A stretch of DNA of 64,000 nucleotides from Olsenella uli (GTDB lineage Bacteria; Actinomycetota; Coriobacteriia; Coriobacteriales; Atopobiaceae), in contig NZ_CAAKON010000041.1 of assembly GCF_901212655.1 (NCBI RefSeq), positions 73,956 through 137,955 of the forward strand. The letters are read 5' to 3'. This document shows, piece after piece, positions 24,789 through 33,030 of the stretch. Each line of letters begins with the position of its first letter. The stretch's first letter is position 1. Below the pieces are notes generated by a model. The model worked only from the letters and a program-made list of their open reading frames with translations, did not search any database and was not told the origin of the DNA. Position numbers and translations under genes: made by a program.

Positions 24789-26030
24789 ATGGCCAAGCAC
24801 TTTGCTCCCGGGGCGCAGGTACCCGAAGACGATGAGCCGCAGATGGCGCGCCCAACGGTGTCTGGAGCGCCCACTGATTCTGCTGGCGCCGGCGTCGGGG
24901 ACGCGTCGTCCGCCAAGGATTCCACCGCGGCTGCCGGAGATTCCGCCGAGTGGCCCTCGCTCGATGAGATGCCGCGCAAGCGCCGTCGCCGCCGGCGCAA
25001 GGGACGGCGCGCACTCAAGATCCTCGGCATCGTCGTGGCGGTGGTTGGCCTCATCGCGGGCGGGGCGGCATGGGCCATCCAGAGCTCCATCGAGCGTGGC
25101 CGCCAGGCGTTCCAGGATTCCATGCAGAAGACCATGGAGCAGAACGCCAACACCGTGCAGTACAACGGTAAGTCCTATGCGCTCAACGAGCACATGGTGA
25201 CAGTGGCGTTCATCGGGTTCGACAATCGCACCACAAACGAGACCACCGGCGAGGCAACCGAGGGTCAGAGCGACACCATCATCGTGCTGGCACTTAACAC
25301 CGACACCGGCGCGGCCGATGCCATCGTGGTTCCGCGCGACAGCATGGTGCCTGTGGACATGTATGTGGACGGTAGCTACACCGGTCAGTCCACGATGCAG
25401 ATCTGTCTGCAGTACTCCTACGGCAGCACGCCCGAGCAGAGCTCCAAGCTTGTGGCGCAGTGTGCCTCTCGCGTGCTCGCCGGCATTCCCATCGACTACT
25501 ACTTCACGCTCAACGTCGAGGGCGTGGGCCCCATCAACGACGCCATCGGCGGCGTGACCGTGGTGCCAACGCAGACGGTGGAGAAGGCAAACGTCACCGA
25601 GGGAGACGAGGTGACGCTCATGGGCAAGAGCGCCGAGTACTACGTGCAGTACCGCGACATCACTGACCCCGATTCCTCGCTCAAGCGCCAGCAGCGCCAG
25701 ATGTCGTATCTCAAGGCATTCTCGTCCAAGGTGCTGCAGACGGCCAAGAGCAATCCGGCGCTGATTGTGGACCTCTACCAGACCGCGGGCGACTATACCT
25801 GGACCAATCTCGGCGTGGATGAGGTGTCGTACCTCGCGAGCACGATGCTTGGCAAGGGCGTGACGGACTTCAACATCACGTCGCTCCAGGGCACGGCGGG
25901 CGCGGGCGAGAAGCACGCGGAGTTCACCCTTGACCAGGACAGCGTGTACCAGACGGTGATCGACACCTTCTACCACGAGGTGGGCGACGCGTCGGCGACA
26001 ACGGGGGATGCCGCGGCAACAACGAATTAG
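24789..26030 (+). CDS. LytR-CpsA-Psr (LCP) family glycopolymer ligase
   Basis: A 413-residue membrane protein of the family that attaches teichoic-acid-like or capsular polymers to peptidoglycan. The N-terminus is acidic and disordered, then a basic run (RKRRRRRRKGRR) precedes one membrane helix at about 78-98. The LCP domain begins near 138: VAFIGFDNR, QSDTIIVLALNTDTG and VVPRDSMVPV contain the conserved Asp and Arg residues that hold the pyrophosphate of the lipid donor, and YYFTLNVEGVGPINDAIGGV is the second family block. ATG at 24789 lies two bases after the sortase stop, so translation is probably coupled. Confidence 0.92.
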   Translation: MAKHFAPGAQVPEDDEPQMARPTVSGAPTDSAGAGVGDASSAKDSTAAAGDSAEWPSLDEMPRKRRRRRRKGRRALKILGIVVAVVGLIAGGAAWAIQSSIERGRQAFQDSMQKTMEQNANTVQYNGKSYALNEHMVTVAFIGFDNRTTNETTGEATEGQSDTIIVLALNTDTGAADAIVVPRDSMVPVDMYVDGSYTGQSTMQICLQYSYGSTPEQSSKLVAQCASRVLAGIPIDYYFTLNVEGVGPINDAIGGVTVVPTQTVEKANVTEGDEVTLMGKSAEYYVQYRDITDPDSSLKRQQRQMSYLKAFSSKVLQTAKSNPALIVDLYQTAGDYTWTNLGVDEVSYLASTMLGKGVTDFNITSLQGTAGAGEKHAEFTLDQDSVYQTVIDTFYHEVGDASATTGDAAATTN

Positions 26031-26390
26031 GCCGTGCGCTTGCGCCGGCGGGAGCGCCGGTGTTAACGGAGGCTGGACTGCCGCTCCCGGGCGTTGCCAT
26101 GATATGCGGTCAGACCGTCGCTCCCGGGCGTTGCCATGATGGGCGGCTCGCCGGCAAGCGAAGTCTCGACACCGGGGCGTAGCGCCGATGGGCCCCGCGG
26201 CGCAGACAACCCTCCTGTGCATGTGTTTCAGCGTGGGGAAACGCTGCACTGTCGGTGTCGTGTGCAAATGCTACTAAATGACTACCAATTGTAATCATCT
26301 ATCATTAAACTGTTGGTGGCAATAGGGGCGGCGCGGGGTTCACGCCGCAGGACGCGCCGTGCGCGCCCAACAACGAGAGAGAGGGTATCC
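26031..26390. other. Intergenic region with 22-bp direct repeats and A+T-rich promoter zone
   Basis: These 360 bases have no gene. A perfect 22-bp direct repeat occurs at 26082-26103 and 26119-26140. The segment 26255-26320 is A+T-rich, unlike its surroundings, and should contain the flavodiiron promoter, though no clear -35/-10 pair was identified. Confidence 0.5.
26082..26140. repeat. Two copies of a 22-bp direct repeat
   Basis: A 22-base word beginning CGCTCCCGGGCG and ending TTGCCATGAT is present at 26082-26103 and again at 26119-26140, start-to-start 37 bases. Each contains the palindrome CTCCCGGG-like core. The flanks also agree loosely (ACTGC/ACCGT before). It may be a tandem duplication or a double binding site. 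Confidence 0.8.
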
Positions 26391-27572
26391 ATGCTCACTG
26401 CACGCGAGGTTAAGCCCGGCATCTGGTGGGTTGGCGGCATCGACTGGAACGAGCGTATGTTCCACGGCTACACCACCGAGGCTGGCATCACCTACAATGC
26501 CTACCTCATCATGGACGAGAAGGTCACGCTCATCGACACCGTTAAGGCCAAGTTCGCCGACGAGCTGCTGCAGCGTATCTCCCAGATTATCGACCCGTCC
26601 AAGATTGACGTCGTCGTCACCAACCACGTCGAGATGGACCACTCCGGCTCGCTGCCCCGCATTCATGAAGTTGCCCCGAACGCCGAGATTTACGCTTCCG
26701 CGCCCGCCGGCGTGAAGGAGGTCATGGCCCACTTTGGCATCGAGGTCAAGGGCGTCAAGACCGGCGACTCCATCTCCGTCGGCAAGCGTACGCTCCACTT
26801 CGTGACCACGTCCATGGTGCACTGGCCCGACAACATGGTCACCTACTGCCCCGAGGACAAGATCCTGTTCTCCAACGACGCGTTTGGCCAGCACTACGCC
26901 ACGTCCAAGCACTTCGACGTTGAGAACGACCTCTGCGAGATCATGCACCAGGCACGCAAGTACTACGCCAACATCGTGCAGCCGTACCAGAAGCAGGCGC
27001 GCAAGGCCCTCGACGCCGTAAAGACGCTGGATCTCGAGGTCATCGCACCGTCCCACGGCATCATCTGGACCAAGCACATCCCCGACATCCTCGACGCCTA
27101 CACCGAGTTCACCTCGGGCGAGGTCAAAGAGAAGGCGCTTGTGGTCTATGACTCCATGTGGGAGTCTACGGCCAAGATGGCCAAGGCCATCTGCGAGGCC
27201 TTCGTTGAGGAGGACGTGCCGGCGCGCTACATCGACCTCAAGCAGCTGCACCAGTCCGACATCATGACGGACCTCCTCGACGCGAAGTACGTCTGCGTGG
27301 GCTCGCCGACGCTCAACTCCCAGATGCTGCCCACCGTGGCGAGCTTCCTGTGCTACATGAAGGGTCTCTCGCCTAAGAACAAGCAGCGCGTGGGCCTTGC
27401 GTTTGGCTCCTACGGCTGGGCGCCGAGCGGCCCCAAGAACGTGGGCAAGGAACTCGAGGCCGCCGGATTCCAGCTGCCAGTTGACACCGTCACCTGCAAC
27501 TGGATCCCGAGCCAGGAGTACCTGGACAACCTGCAGGCCACCGTTCGCGAGATGATCGAGAAGGCCGAGTAG
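26391..27572 (+). CDS. Flavodiiron protein (rubredoxin:oxygen/NO oxidoreductase type)
   Basis: A 393-residue A-type flavodiiron protein that reduces O2 or NO to protect anaerobes. The N-terminal metallo-beta-lactamase-like domain supplies the diiron ligands: NHVEMDHSG (His, Glu, Asp, His), MVHWPD (His), SNDAFGQH (Asp) and SHG (His). The C-terminal flavodoxin domain starts near residue 250 with VVYDSMWESTAKMA, and the FMN loop GSPTLNSQMLP plus GSYGWAPSGPK follow. ATG at 26391 has GAGAGAGGG upstream. It is a single gene ending in a strong terminator. An oxygen-scavenging role fits an obligate anaerobe. Confidence 0.95.
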   Translation: MLTAREVKPGIWWVGGIDWNERMFHGYTTEAGITYNAYLIMDEKVTLIDTVKAKFADELLQRISQIIDPSKIDVVVTNHVEMDHSGSLPRIHEVAPNAEIYASAPAGVKEVMAHFGIEVKGVKTGDSISVGKRTLHFVTTSMVHWPDNMVTYCPEDKILFSNDAFGQHYATSKHFDVENDLCEIMHQARKYYANIVQPYQKQARKALDAVKTLDLEVIAPSHGIIWTKHIPDILDAYTEFTSGEVKEKALVVYDSMWESTAKMAKAICEAFVEEDVPARYIDLKQLHQSDIMTDLLDAKYVCVGSPTLNSQMLPTVASFLCYMKGLSPKNKQRVGLAFGSYGWAPSGPKNVGKELEAAGFQLPVDTVTCNWIPSQEYLDNLQATVREMIEKAE

Positions 27573-27981
27573 GGCTGGCAAGTTATTGAGGGGCCACCCT
27601 GGGGTCGCTCCGTTGGATGATGAGGGGGCCGGACGTGGCGTTTGCCGCGTCCGGCCTTTTTTACTTGGGATGTGATTCTGGTGCGGAGCAAAGCTCTCGT
27701 ACCTGGAGTTTGGGCTATCGGAGCGGGTGTGGCGACCTCACCGTCCGACGAGGGCCGCGCCTACGCTCAGATGTTGCCGGTGTGGCCGACAAATTCCAAT
27801 TGCCCTGGGACGAACGTTTGGCGGACGGCCTCGGGTGGGTACGTACAGAGGAAGCGCACGGGGCGGGGGACTCCCCTCGCGTGGCGGGCTTGCAATCGGC
27901 AGTCCTAGTGTGGCGGGTGCCCGCGAGGGCTCTGCCGCGCGATGTGCTTGCCTGTTGCGGGGCGAACGAGGGGTGAGGGAC
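27573..27981. other. Intergenic region between flavodiiron and EIIA genes
   Basis: It contains the flavodiiron terminator (27627-27662). The remaining 320 bases hold no convincing ORF and no clear promoter; the EIIA frame is open back to 27727 but that part has no family similarity. Confidence 0.5.
27627..27662 (+). terminator. Strong intrinsic terminator
   Basis: GGCCGGACG (27627-27635) pairs with CGTCCGGCC (27648-27656), followed by TTTTTT. It ends the flavodiiron gene. Confidence 0.92.
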
Positions 27982-28455
27982 ATGGGTGAGTGCGGCTTTG
28001 GCATTGCCGCGCCGGCAGCCGGTCGCGTGGTGCCGCTCGATACTATGAACGACCAGGTGTTTTCTGCGGGTATGCTCGGTAAGGGATGCGGCATTGTGCC
28101 AGCTCCCGGATGCGAGGCGCTTGTTGCGCCGACGGCGGGTGTCGTGTCCGTGACGATGGAGTCGAGCCGGCACGCGCTGTGCCTTACGACCGATGATGGC
28201 GTTGAGCTGCTACTTCACGTTGGCATCGACACGGTTGGTATGCGAGGCGTGGGCTTTGCCTATCACGTGGCTCGTGGCGAGCGGGTTGCGGTCGGTCAGC
28301 CGCTGATGAGCTTCAGCCAGGAGGCCATCGTCGCTGCGGGCCTGGACAGCACGGTATTGATGGTGGTCTCGAACACAGATGACTTCTCTCGCGTTGAGGT
28401 TGCGGCCTCCGGAGACGTTGTCGCAGGTGACAAGCTATTGGTGATTACCCGTTGA
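27982..28455 (+). CDS. PTS glucose-type EIIA domain protein
   Basis: A 157-residue stand-alone EIIA of the glucose family. It should carry phosphate from HPr to a sugar permease or act as a regulator. The two family histidines are present, His64 (SSRHALCL) and the phosphorylated His79 (VELLLHVGIDT), with the usual 15-residue spacing. PAAGRVVPLD and PTAGVVSV are conserved blocks, and GDKLLVI ends the fold. The EIIB and EIIC partners are not encoded nearby. ATG at 27982 follows GAGGGGTGAGGG. Confidence 0.92.
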   Translation: MGECGFGIAAPAAGRVVPLDTMNDQVFSAGMLGKGCGIVPAPGCEALVAPTAGVVSVTMESSRHALCLTTDDGVELLLHVGIDTVGMRGVGFAYHVARGERVAVGQPLMSFSQEAIVAAGLDSTVLMVVSNTDDFSRVEVAASGDVVAGDKLLVITR

Positions 28456-28499
28456 CCTACTCGCTGGCACGCGCCCGCCAAAACCCGTGAGGAGCCACC

Positions 28500-29554
28500 A
28501 TGGCCGCGACACCCCCTGTGATAGTTGGTTTCGAATCCGGTCTGGAGTATTGGCGCAAGGCGTGGGTGGCGGGCAACGGGTCGGCCGAGGGGCCGTTGGG
28601 CCAGGTTGCCCCGGACGCTCTACTTGAGGAGTTTCGCGTCAACCCGCTCCTACTCGAAGATTCCCCCTTTCTGAGTCCGTCCGCGGCACGGTCGGCGGGC
28701 GCGGGATGCGTAGCCGGCCTACTTGGCCTCGACGCGCCCGTGAGCCTTGTTGTAGACAGGCCGGAAAAGCGCGCGTCGGGCTCGGGCGTTCTGGCGAGAA
28801 CCTGGTGCCGTGGGCTGAGCCAGGCCATGCTTGCGCACGTCGAGGACAACATATTGTGTGCTCGCCCGAACTTGTGCTTCTGCAGCTCGCGAGCGAGCTC
28901 TCGTATGCAAGCCTGCTGGATGTGGCCTATGAGCTTTGCGGTGACTTCGTGCGGCTTGGCACGGCGCTGCATGAGGGGAGACATTTGGAGGAGTATCGGC
29001 CCCTCACCTCTCCCGAACGGCTCGCGGCGGTATGTGGCCTGTTTCGGCATGCGCGGGGCATCAAGAACGCGCGTTTGGTAGCCAAGGACGTAATCGCGAA
29101 CTCTTGGTCGCCCATGGAGTCTCGCCTGGCGGCACTGCTGAGTCTGCCGAGGTCGCGTGGTGGGTTTGGGTGCCCGAAGCCGGTGCTTAACAAGCGCATC
29201 TACCTGCCGGATGAGCTTGTGGAATTGGCGGGCCGCGGATATGTGATTCCGGATGTTCTGTATGAGGATGCGGACCTGTGCCTGGAGTACCAGGGCAAAC
29301 AGCATGGTGAGACTAGCGACAGAAAGAGGGACGACTCTAAGAGTAACGCACTGTTGATGATGGGTATCGAGACAGTGCGCGTGTGGGATGAGCAGCTCTG
29401 CAGCCCCTCGGCGATGGGTGAAATAGCGAGCTATATCTGCAAGAAGCACGGCGTGAGACTGGGGCCGCAGAGTGTGCGCATGAGGATTCGCCAAGGCGAC
29501 CTTATGGTGGCGTTCAAGGCAATGTCAAACAAGGTGGAGCGCGGGGGCTGTTAG
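28500..29554 (+). pseudogene. Frameshifted protein with C-terminal nuclease-like domain
   Basis: The two halves of one gene lie in different frames. Residues from ATG 28500 (MAATPPVIVGFESGLEYW) run to about 28855. The conserved continuation (IVCSPELVLLQLASELS, then DVAYELCGDF) is in the -1 frame to the stop at 29554. A single-base deletion near 28840-28860 explains it. The C-terminal region resembles PD-(D/E)xK enzymes: VIPDVLYEDADLCLEYQGKQH contains an Asp and a Glu-x-Gln pair, followed by a basic helix (DRKRDDSK). The full product would be about 350 residues. The break may be real decay, programmed shifting or a sequencing error. GAGGAG before 28500 supports the start. Confidence 0.7.
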
Positions 29555-29792
29555 GTACTTGCGCGTGAATTCTGGTACAAGGCTCACTGCGACTTGTGTG
29601 TCTGCTTGATGCTGACGATAACGGCCGAACGAAATCGCGGACAAGCAGCATCGAGTGGCGCGCAGGGACTGAGAGAAGCTGAGCGCGTGAGGGAGCCGTG
29701 GGATAAGCGAAAATCTGGGCCATCTGCAGAGCCGTGGCTAATGCGCTGACAGGTCAAGCCGGGCGTTTGGGCCTCTCAGAAGGCTTTCTCCA

Positions 29793-29950
29793 GAGTCTCT
29801 TGTTTAATTTTTACGAGTGTGAAGCTACTTTTTGGGGTTCCTCGAGTATTGGGACAAAAACACGACTCATCTACCTGCCCCTTTACAAAGCTCATATATG
29901 GCCAACCAGGAAAACCCGCTTCACACTCGTAAAAATAATACAAGGGGCTC
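29793..29950. repeat. Long palindromic element, family 2, copy A
   Basis: A 158-bp element with 33-bp terminal inverted repeats (29793-29825 and 29918-29950) identical at 29 of 33 positions. Both arms contain TTTTTACGAGTGTGAAGC, perfectly inverted. It is A+T-rich against the genome. A second member lies at 51999-52153 in the opposite orientation; the arms agree closely and the middle has diverged. It encodes no protein. It looks like a miniature inverted-repeat transposable element, though no transposase with such ends is in the window and no target duplication is clear. Confidence 0.85.
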
Positions 29951-30050
29951 TTGTGAGGCGGGGCAGATGCGGTGAGACGGGACGAGGCACAGGTCGGGCT
30001 GGTGCTTGGGTCGAGCACGCACAATAAGTTAATCGTGCGTCTGATTGTCG

Positions 30051-30056
30051 TATACT
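30051..30056 (+). promoter_or_regulatory. Putative -10 box of the DUF362 gene
   Basis: TATACT, preceded by an A+T-rich stretch (AATAAGTTAATC) but no clear -35. It lies 108 bases before the DUF362 start. Confidence 0.45.
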
Positions 30057-30163
30057 GAATTAGCAACGCAGTGTCAGCTAAGTATAAGCACCAGGTGATA
30101 GACGTCATTTATCTGCGGAAATGCCATTTGCGGATGCCCAGCTAACAAAGAATAGAGGTATAC

Positions 30164-31345
30164 ATGGCTACGTCGAAGGTCTACTTCAGCGATTTGAGAA
30201 CACACGGCAAGACCAATCTTCCCAAGAAGCTCGACAAGCTTGTGCGCAAGGCGGGTATCGAGCAAATCGATTTCGAGAACAAGTACGTGGCCATCAAGAT
30301 GCACCTTGGCGAGCCCGGGAACCTCTCCTACCTGCGCCCCAACTACGCCCGCGTCATCGTTGACCTTGTGCGCGAGCTGGGCGGCAGGCCCTTCATCACG
30401 GACTGCAACACGCTCTACGTGGGCGGTCGCAAGAACGCCCTGGACCACCTGGACAGCGCGTACGCCAATGGCTTCAATCCGTTCCAGACTGGTTGCCACA
30501 CCATCATCGCCGACGGTCTCAAGGGTCTCGATGAGGTTGAGGTGCCCGTCGTGGGTGGCGAGTACGTCAAGAACGCCAAGATCGGCCGTGCCCTCATGGA
30601 CGCAGACATCGTGATTAGCCTCACCCACTTCAAGGGCCACGAGCAGGCGGGCTTTGGCGGCTGCATGAAGAACCTGGGCATGGGTGGCGGCAGCCGCGCC
30701 GGCAAGATGGAGCAGCACGCTGCCGGCAAGCCAAGCGTCGACGTGACCAAGTGCATAGGCTGCCGCCAGTGCTCCAAGATCTGCGCCCACGACGCCTTCA
30801 GCTTTGACGAGGAAGGCGAGCACATCGGGGTGGACGGGCGCAAGCGCATCGTGCACGTTGCGAACATCGACCACAATCGCTGCGTGGGCTGTGGGCGCTG
30901 CATCGCCGCATGCAACCAGGATGCCATCAAGCCCGGCTACGACCATGCTGTCGAGGTGCTCAACTACAAGATCGCCGAGTACACGAAGGCCGTGGTGGAT
31001 GGCCGCCCGAGCTTCCACATCTCGCTGGCCATCGATGTGAGCCCCAATTGCGACTGCCACAACGAGAACGACGCTCCCATCGTTGGGGACATCGGCATGT
31101 TCGCGAGCTTTGACCCGGTGGCCATCGATCAGGCCTGCATCGACGCCGTGCTGGCCCAGCCCGCCCTGCCCAACACCGAGCTCACGGAGATGCGCGACAA
31201 GCTCGAGGCGGCCGGCGAGCTGGATGAGGAGCACGCGCACGACCACTTCTACGTGACCCACCCCGACACGGACTGGAAGAGCTGCATCGACCATGCGGAG
31301 AAGATTGGCCTGGGCAGCCACGAGTACGAGCTCGTTCGCGTGTAG
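30164..31345 (+). CDS. DUF362-family 2[4Fe-4S] ferredoxin-like protein
   Basis: A 393-residue cytoplasmic iron-sulfur protein. The DUF362 domain fills residues 1-190, with IKMHLGEPGN, YVGGRKN and SLTHFKGHEQAGFGGCMKNLGMG. Two ferredoxin motifs follow: CIGCRQCSKIC near 203-213 and CVGCGRCIAAC near 240-250. The domain resumes after them with SPNCDCHNENDAPIVGDIG and FDPVAIDQACID. The family is common in anaerobes; its reaction is not established. ATG at 30164 has AGAGGT upstream, a weak site. It is monocistronic. Confidence 0.9.
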   Translation: MATSKVYFSDLRTHGKTNLPKKLDKLVRKAGIEQIDFENKYVAIKMHLGEPGNLSYLRPNYARVIVDLVRELGGRPFITDCNTLYVGGRKNALDHLDSAYANGFNPFQTGCHTIIADGLKGLDEVEVPVVGGEYVKNAKIGRALMDADIVISLTHFKGHEQAGFGGCMKNLGMGGGSRAGKMEQHAAGKPSVDVTKCIGCRQCSKICAHDAFSFDEEGEHIGVDGRKRIVHVANIDHNRCVGCGRCIAACNQDAIKPGYDHAVEVLNYKIAEYTKAVVDGRPSFHISLAIDVSPNCDCHNENDAPIVGDIGMFASFDPVAIDQACIDAVLAQPALPNTELTEMRDKLEAAGELDEEHAHDHFYVTHPDTDWKSCIDHAEKIGLGSHEYELVRV

Positions 31346-31414
31346 GCCGATTCCGCGCCGTGACATAGGGCAGCTGTTCAGCGGCGTGGGGAGCAGCTCC
31401 CCGCGCCGTTGCCG

Positions 31415-31459
31415 TATACTGACCATTACGTGTATCGCGGCACATGGGTGCCGCGACAC
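31415..31459 (+). promoter_or_regulatory. Promoter and 5'-terminal hairpin of the corC transcript
   Basis: TATACT at 31415-31420 places the transcription start near 31427. The RNA would begin almost at once with a hairpin: GTGT and CGCGGCAC (31430-31443) pair with GTGCCGCG and ACAC (31448-31459) around ATGG. It ends 20 bases before the Cys-rich mini-ORF. A 5'-terminal hairpin can protect mRNA or sense a ligand. Confidence 0.5.
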
Positions 31460-31478
31460 TCCGTTAAACGAGGAGAAC

Positions 31479-31589
31479 ATGAACGCAAAGAAAGACTCTG
31501 GGGACTGTCACAGTTGCACCTGTGACCTGAACCTTACGCACTGCCGTCCTGTCGAGCACAAGGAGGCGTGCGCATGGATGTCTTGCTAA
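31479..31589 (+). CDS. Cysteine-rich 36-residue peptide, leader ORF of corC
   Basis: A short ORF with an excellent ribosome-binding site (GAGGAG, six bases before the ATG). It has six Cys (10, 13, 15, 22, 31, 36), including CHSCTC, and three His, in 36 residues. Its last 16 bases overlap the corC start, and the corC Shine-Dalgarno (AAGGAGG, 31560-31566) lies inside it, so translation of the two should be coupled. It could be a metal- or redox-sensing leader peptide or a small metal-binding protein. I recognise no family. Confidence 0.6.
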   Translation: MNAKKDSGDCHSCTCDLNLTHCRPVEHKEACAWMSC

Positions 31590-33022
31590 GTATCGTTCTC
31601 ACGTTCCTGCTCACCCTGGCCAATGGCTACTTCTCCATGAGCGAGGCCGCCCTCGTGGCCGCGAAACGCGCCGTTCTCGAGCATGACGCCGAGGGGGGAG
31701 ACAAGAAGGCCAAGGTTGCCCTCGAGCTCTCGAGCGACTCGGGCCAGTTCCTCGCGGCGATCCAGGTTGCCATCACGCTCGTTGGCTTCTTCTCTGCGAT
31801 GGTCGCCTCCAGCACCCTGTCCGACCCGCTGGCCTCTTGGGCCGTGTCGCTTGGTGCCCCCGATGGCCTGAGCTACGCCATTGCTCCCTCCGTGGTCACC
31901 ATCATCGTGTCCTATGTCTCCATCGTCTGCGGCGAGCTGGTGCCCAAGCGCATCGCGCTCTCCAACGCCGAGGGCGTCTCCAAGTCCGTCGCCAGCTTTC
32001 TGTCCGGCTTCTCGCGCGTCGTAAAGCCGCTGGTCTGGCTCACGAGCGCCTCCGCCGAGGGCCTCTCCAAGCTCTTGGGCATCAAGAGCGCCGACGACCG
32101 TCAGGAGGCTTCCGAGGAAGAGATTCGTTACATGGTCACCGACGCGGACGGCCTCTCCGACAAGGAAAAGTCGATGATCCACGAGATCTTCGACCTGGGT
32201 GACGCCGTGGCGCGCGAGGTCATGGTGCCGCGCGTGGACATGACTGCGGTGGAGGATACCGAGACCCTGGGCGAGGTGCTGGGCCTCATGCGCCGCACGG
32301 GCTTCTCGCGCATTCCCGTCTATCACGAGGACGTCGACCGCATCGTGGGCGTGGCACACATCAAGGATCTGCTGGGCCCCATCGTCGACAAGGGCGCCTC
32401 CGACGTGCCCGTGCGCCGCTACGTGCGCGAGCCCATCTTCGTGCCCGACACCAAGGACATCATCCCGCTGCTCTCCGAGATGCAGAGCAGTCACGACCAG
32501 ATGGCCATCGTGGTGGACGAGTACGGCGGTACGGCCGGCATCATCACGATTGAGGACATCGTGGAGGAGGTCGTGGGCGAGATCGAGGACGAGTTCGACC
32601 CGGATAACAAGTACCTCACGCGCCTCTCCGAGCGCGAGTGGCTGGTGGACGGCCGCTTCTCAATCGATGATGCCATCGACCTTGGCTGGCCCATCGAGGA
32701 CTCCGACGAGTACGAGACCGTGGCTGGCTTCATCCTTGAGCTCGCGGACTCCGTGCCCGAGCCGGGCGAGGTCTTTGACGTGGAGGGCTATCGCTTCCGC
32801 GTGCAGTCCGTGCGCGGCCGCCGCATCGCGCTGCTGCGTGTGACCGCGCCCGAGCCCGAGGCCGCTAAGGCCGCGGAGAATGAGGACGAGGACGGCCATG
32901 ACGGGGCGGCCGCGGGCGGGCACCGCCGCCAGCGTCGCCATGGGGATGCCGATGAGGGCCGCTCGCGCGAGAAGGGCCAGGCATCGGATACCATGGCTGA
33001 TACGGAAACCACGAAGGGCTAG
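31574..33022 (+). CDS. CNNM/CorC-HlyC family membrane protein (divalent cation efflux or resistance)
   Basis: A 482-residue protein with the CNNM (DUF21) membrane domain in residues 1-190 ([23 protein letters not shown], then [18 protein letters not shown] and [23 protein letters not shown]). The segment [14 protein letters not shown] opens a CBS pair, and a C-terminal CorC_HlyC domain ([16 protein letters not shown] to [17 protein letters not shown]) follows. The last 45 residues are charged and disordered. Relatives mediate magnesium/cobalt efflux or sodium-coupled magnesium export. ATG at 31574, seven bases after AAGGAGG, is preferred over GTG 31568, which is too close to it. Confidence 0.92.
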   Translation: MDVLLSIVLTFLLTLANGYFSMSEAALVAAKRAVLEHDAEGGDKKAKVALELSSDSGQFLAAIQVAITLVGFFSAMVASSTLSDPLASWAVSLGAPDGLSYAIAPSVVTIIVSYVSIVCGELVPKRIALSNAEGVSKSVASFLSGFSRVVKPLVWLTSASAEGLSKLLGIKSADDRQEASEEEIRYMVTDADGLSDKEKSMIHEIFDLGDAVAREVMVPRVDMTAVEDTETLGEVLGLMRRTGFSRIPVYHEDVDRIVGVAHIKDLLGPIVDKGASDVPVRRYVREPIFVPDTKDIIPLLSEMQSSHDQMAIVVDEYGGTAGIITIEDIVEEVVGEIEDEFDPDNKYLTRLSEREWLVDGRFSIDDAIDLGWPIEDSDEYETVAGFILELADSVPEPGEVFDVEGYRFRVQSVRGRRIALLRVTAPEPEAAKAAENEDEDGHDGAAAGGHRRQRRHGDADEGRSREKGQASDTMADTETTKG

Positions 33023-33030
33023 GAGTGCGC

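Larger units (their letters stand above)
29555..30163. other. Intergenic region carrying a palindromic element
   Basis: These 609 bases have no gene. The family-2 palindromic element occupies 29793-29950. A TATACT box at 30051-30056 probably drives the DUF362 gene, giving a leader of about 105 bases. The 230 bases before the element show nothing recognisable. Confidence 0.55.
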
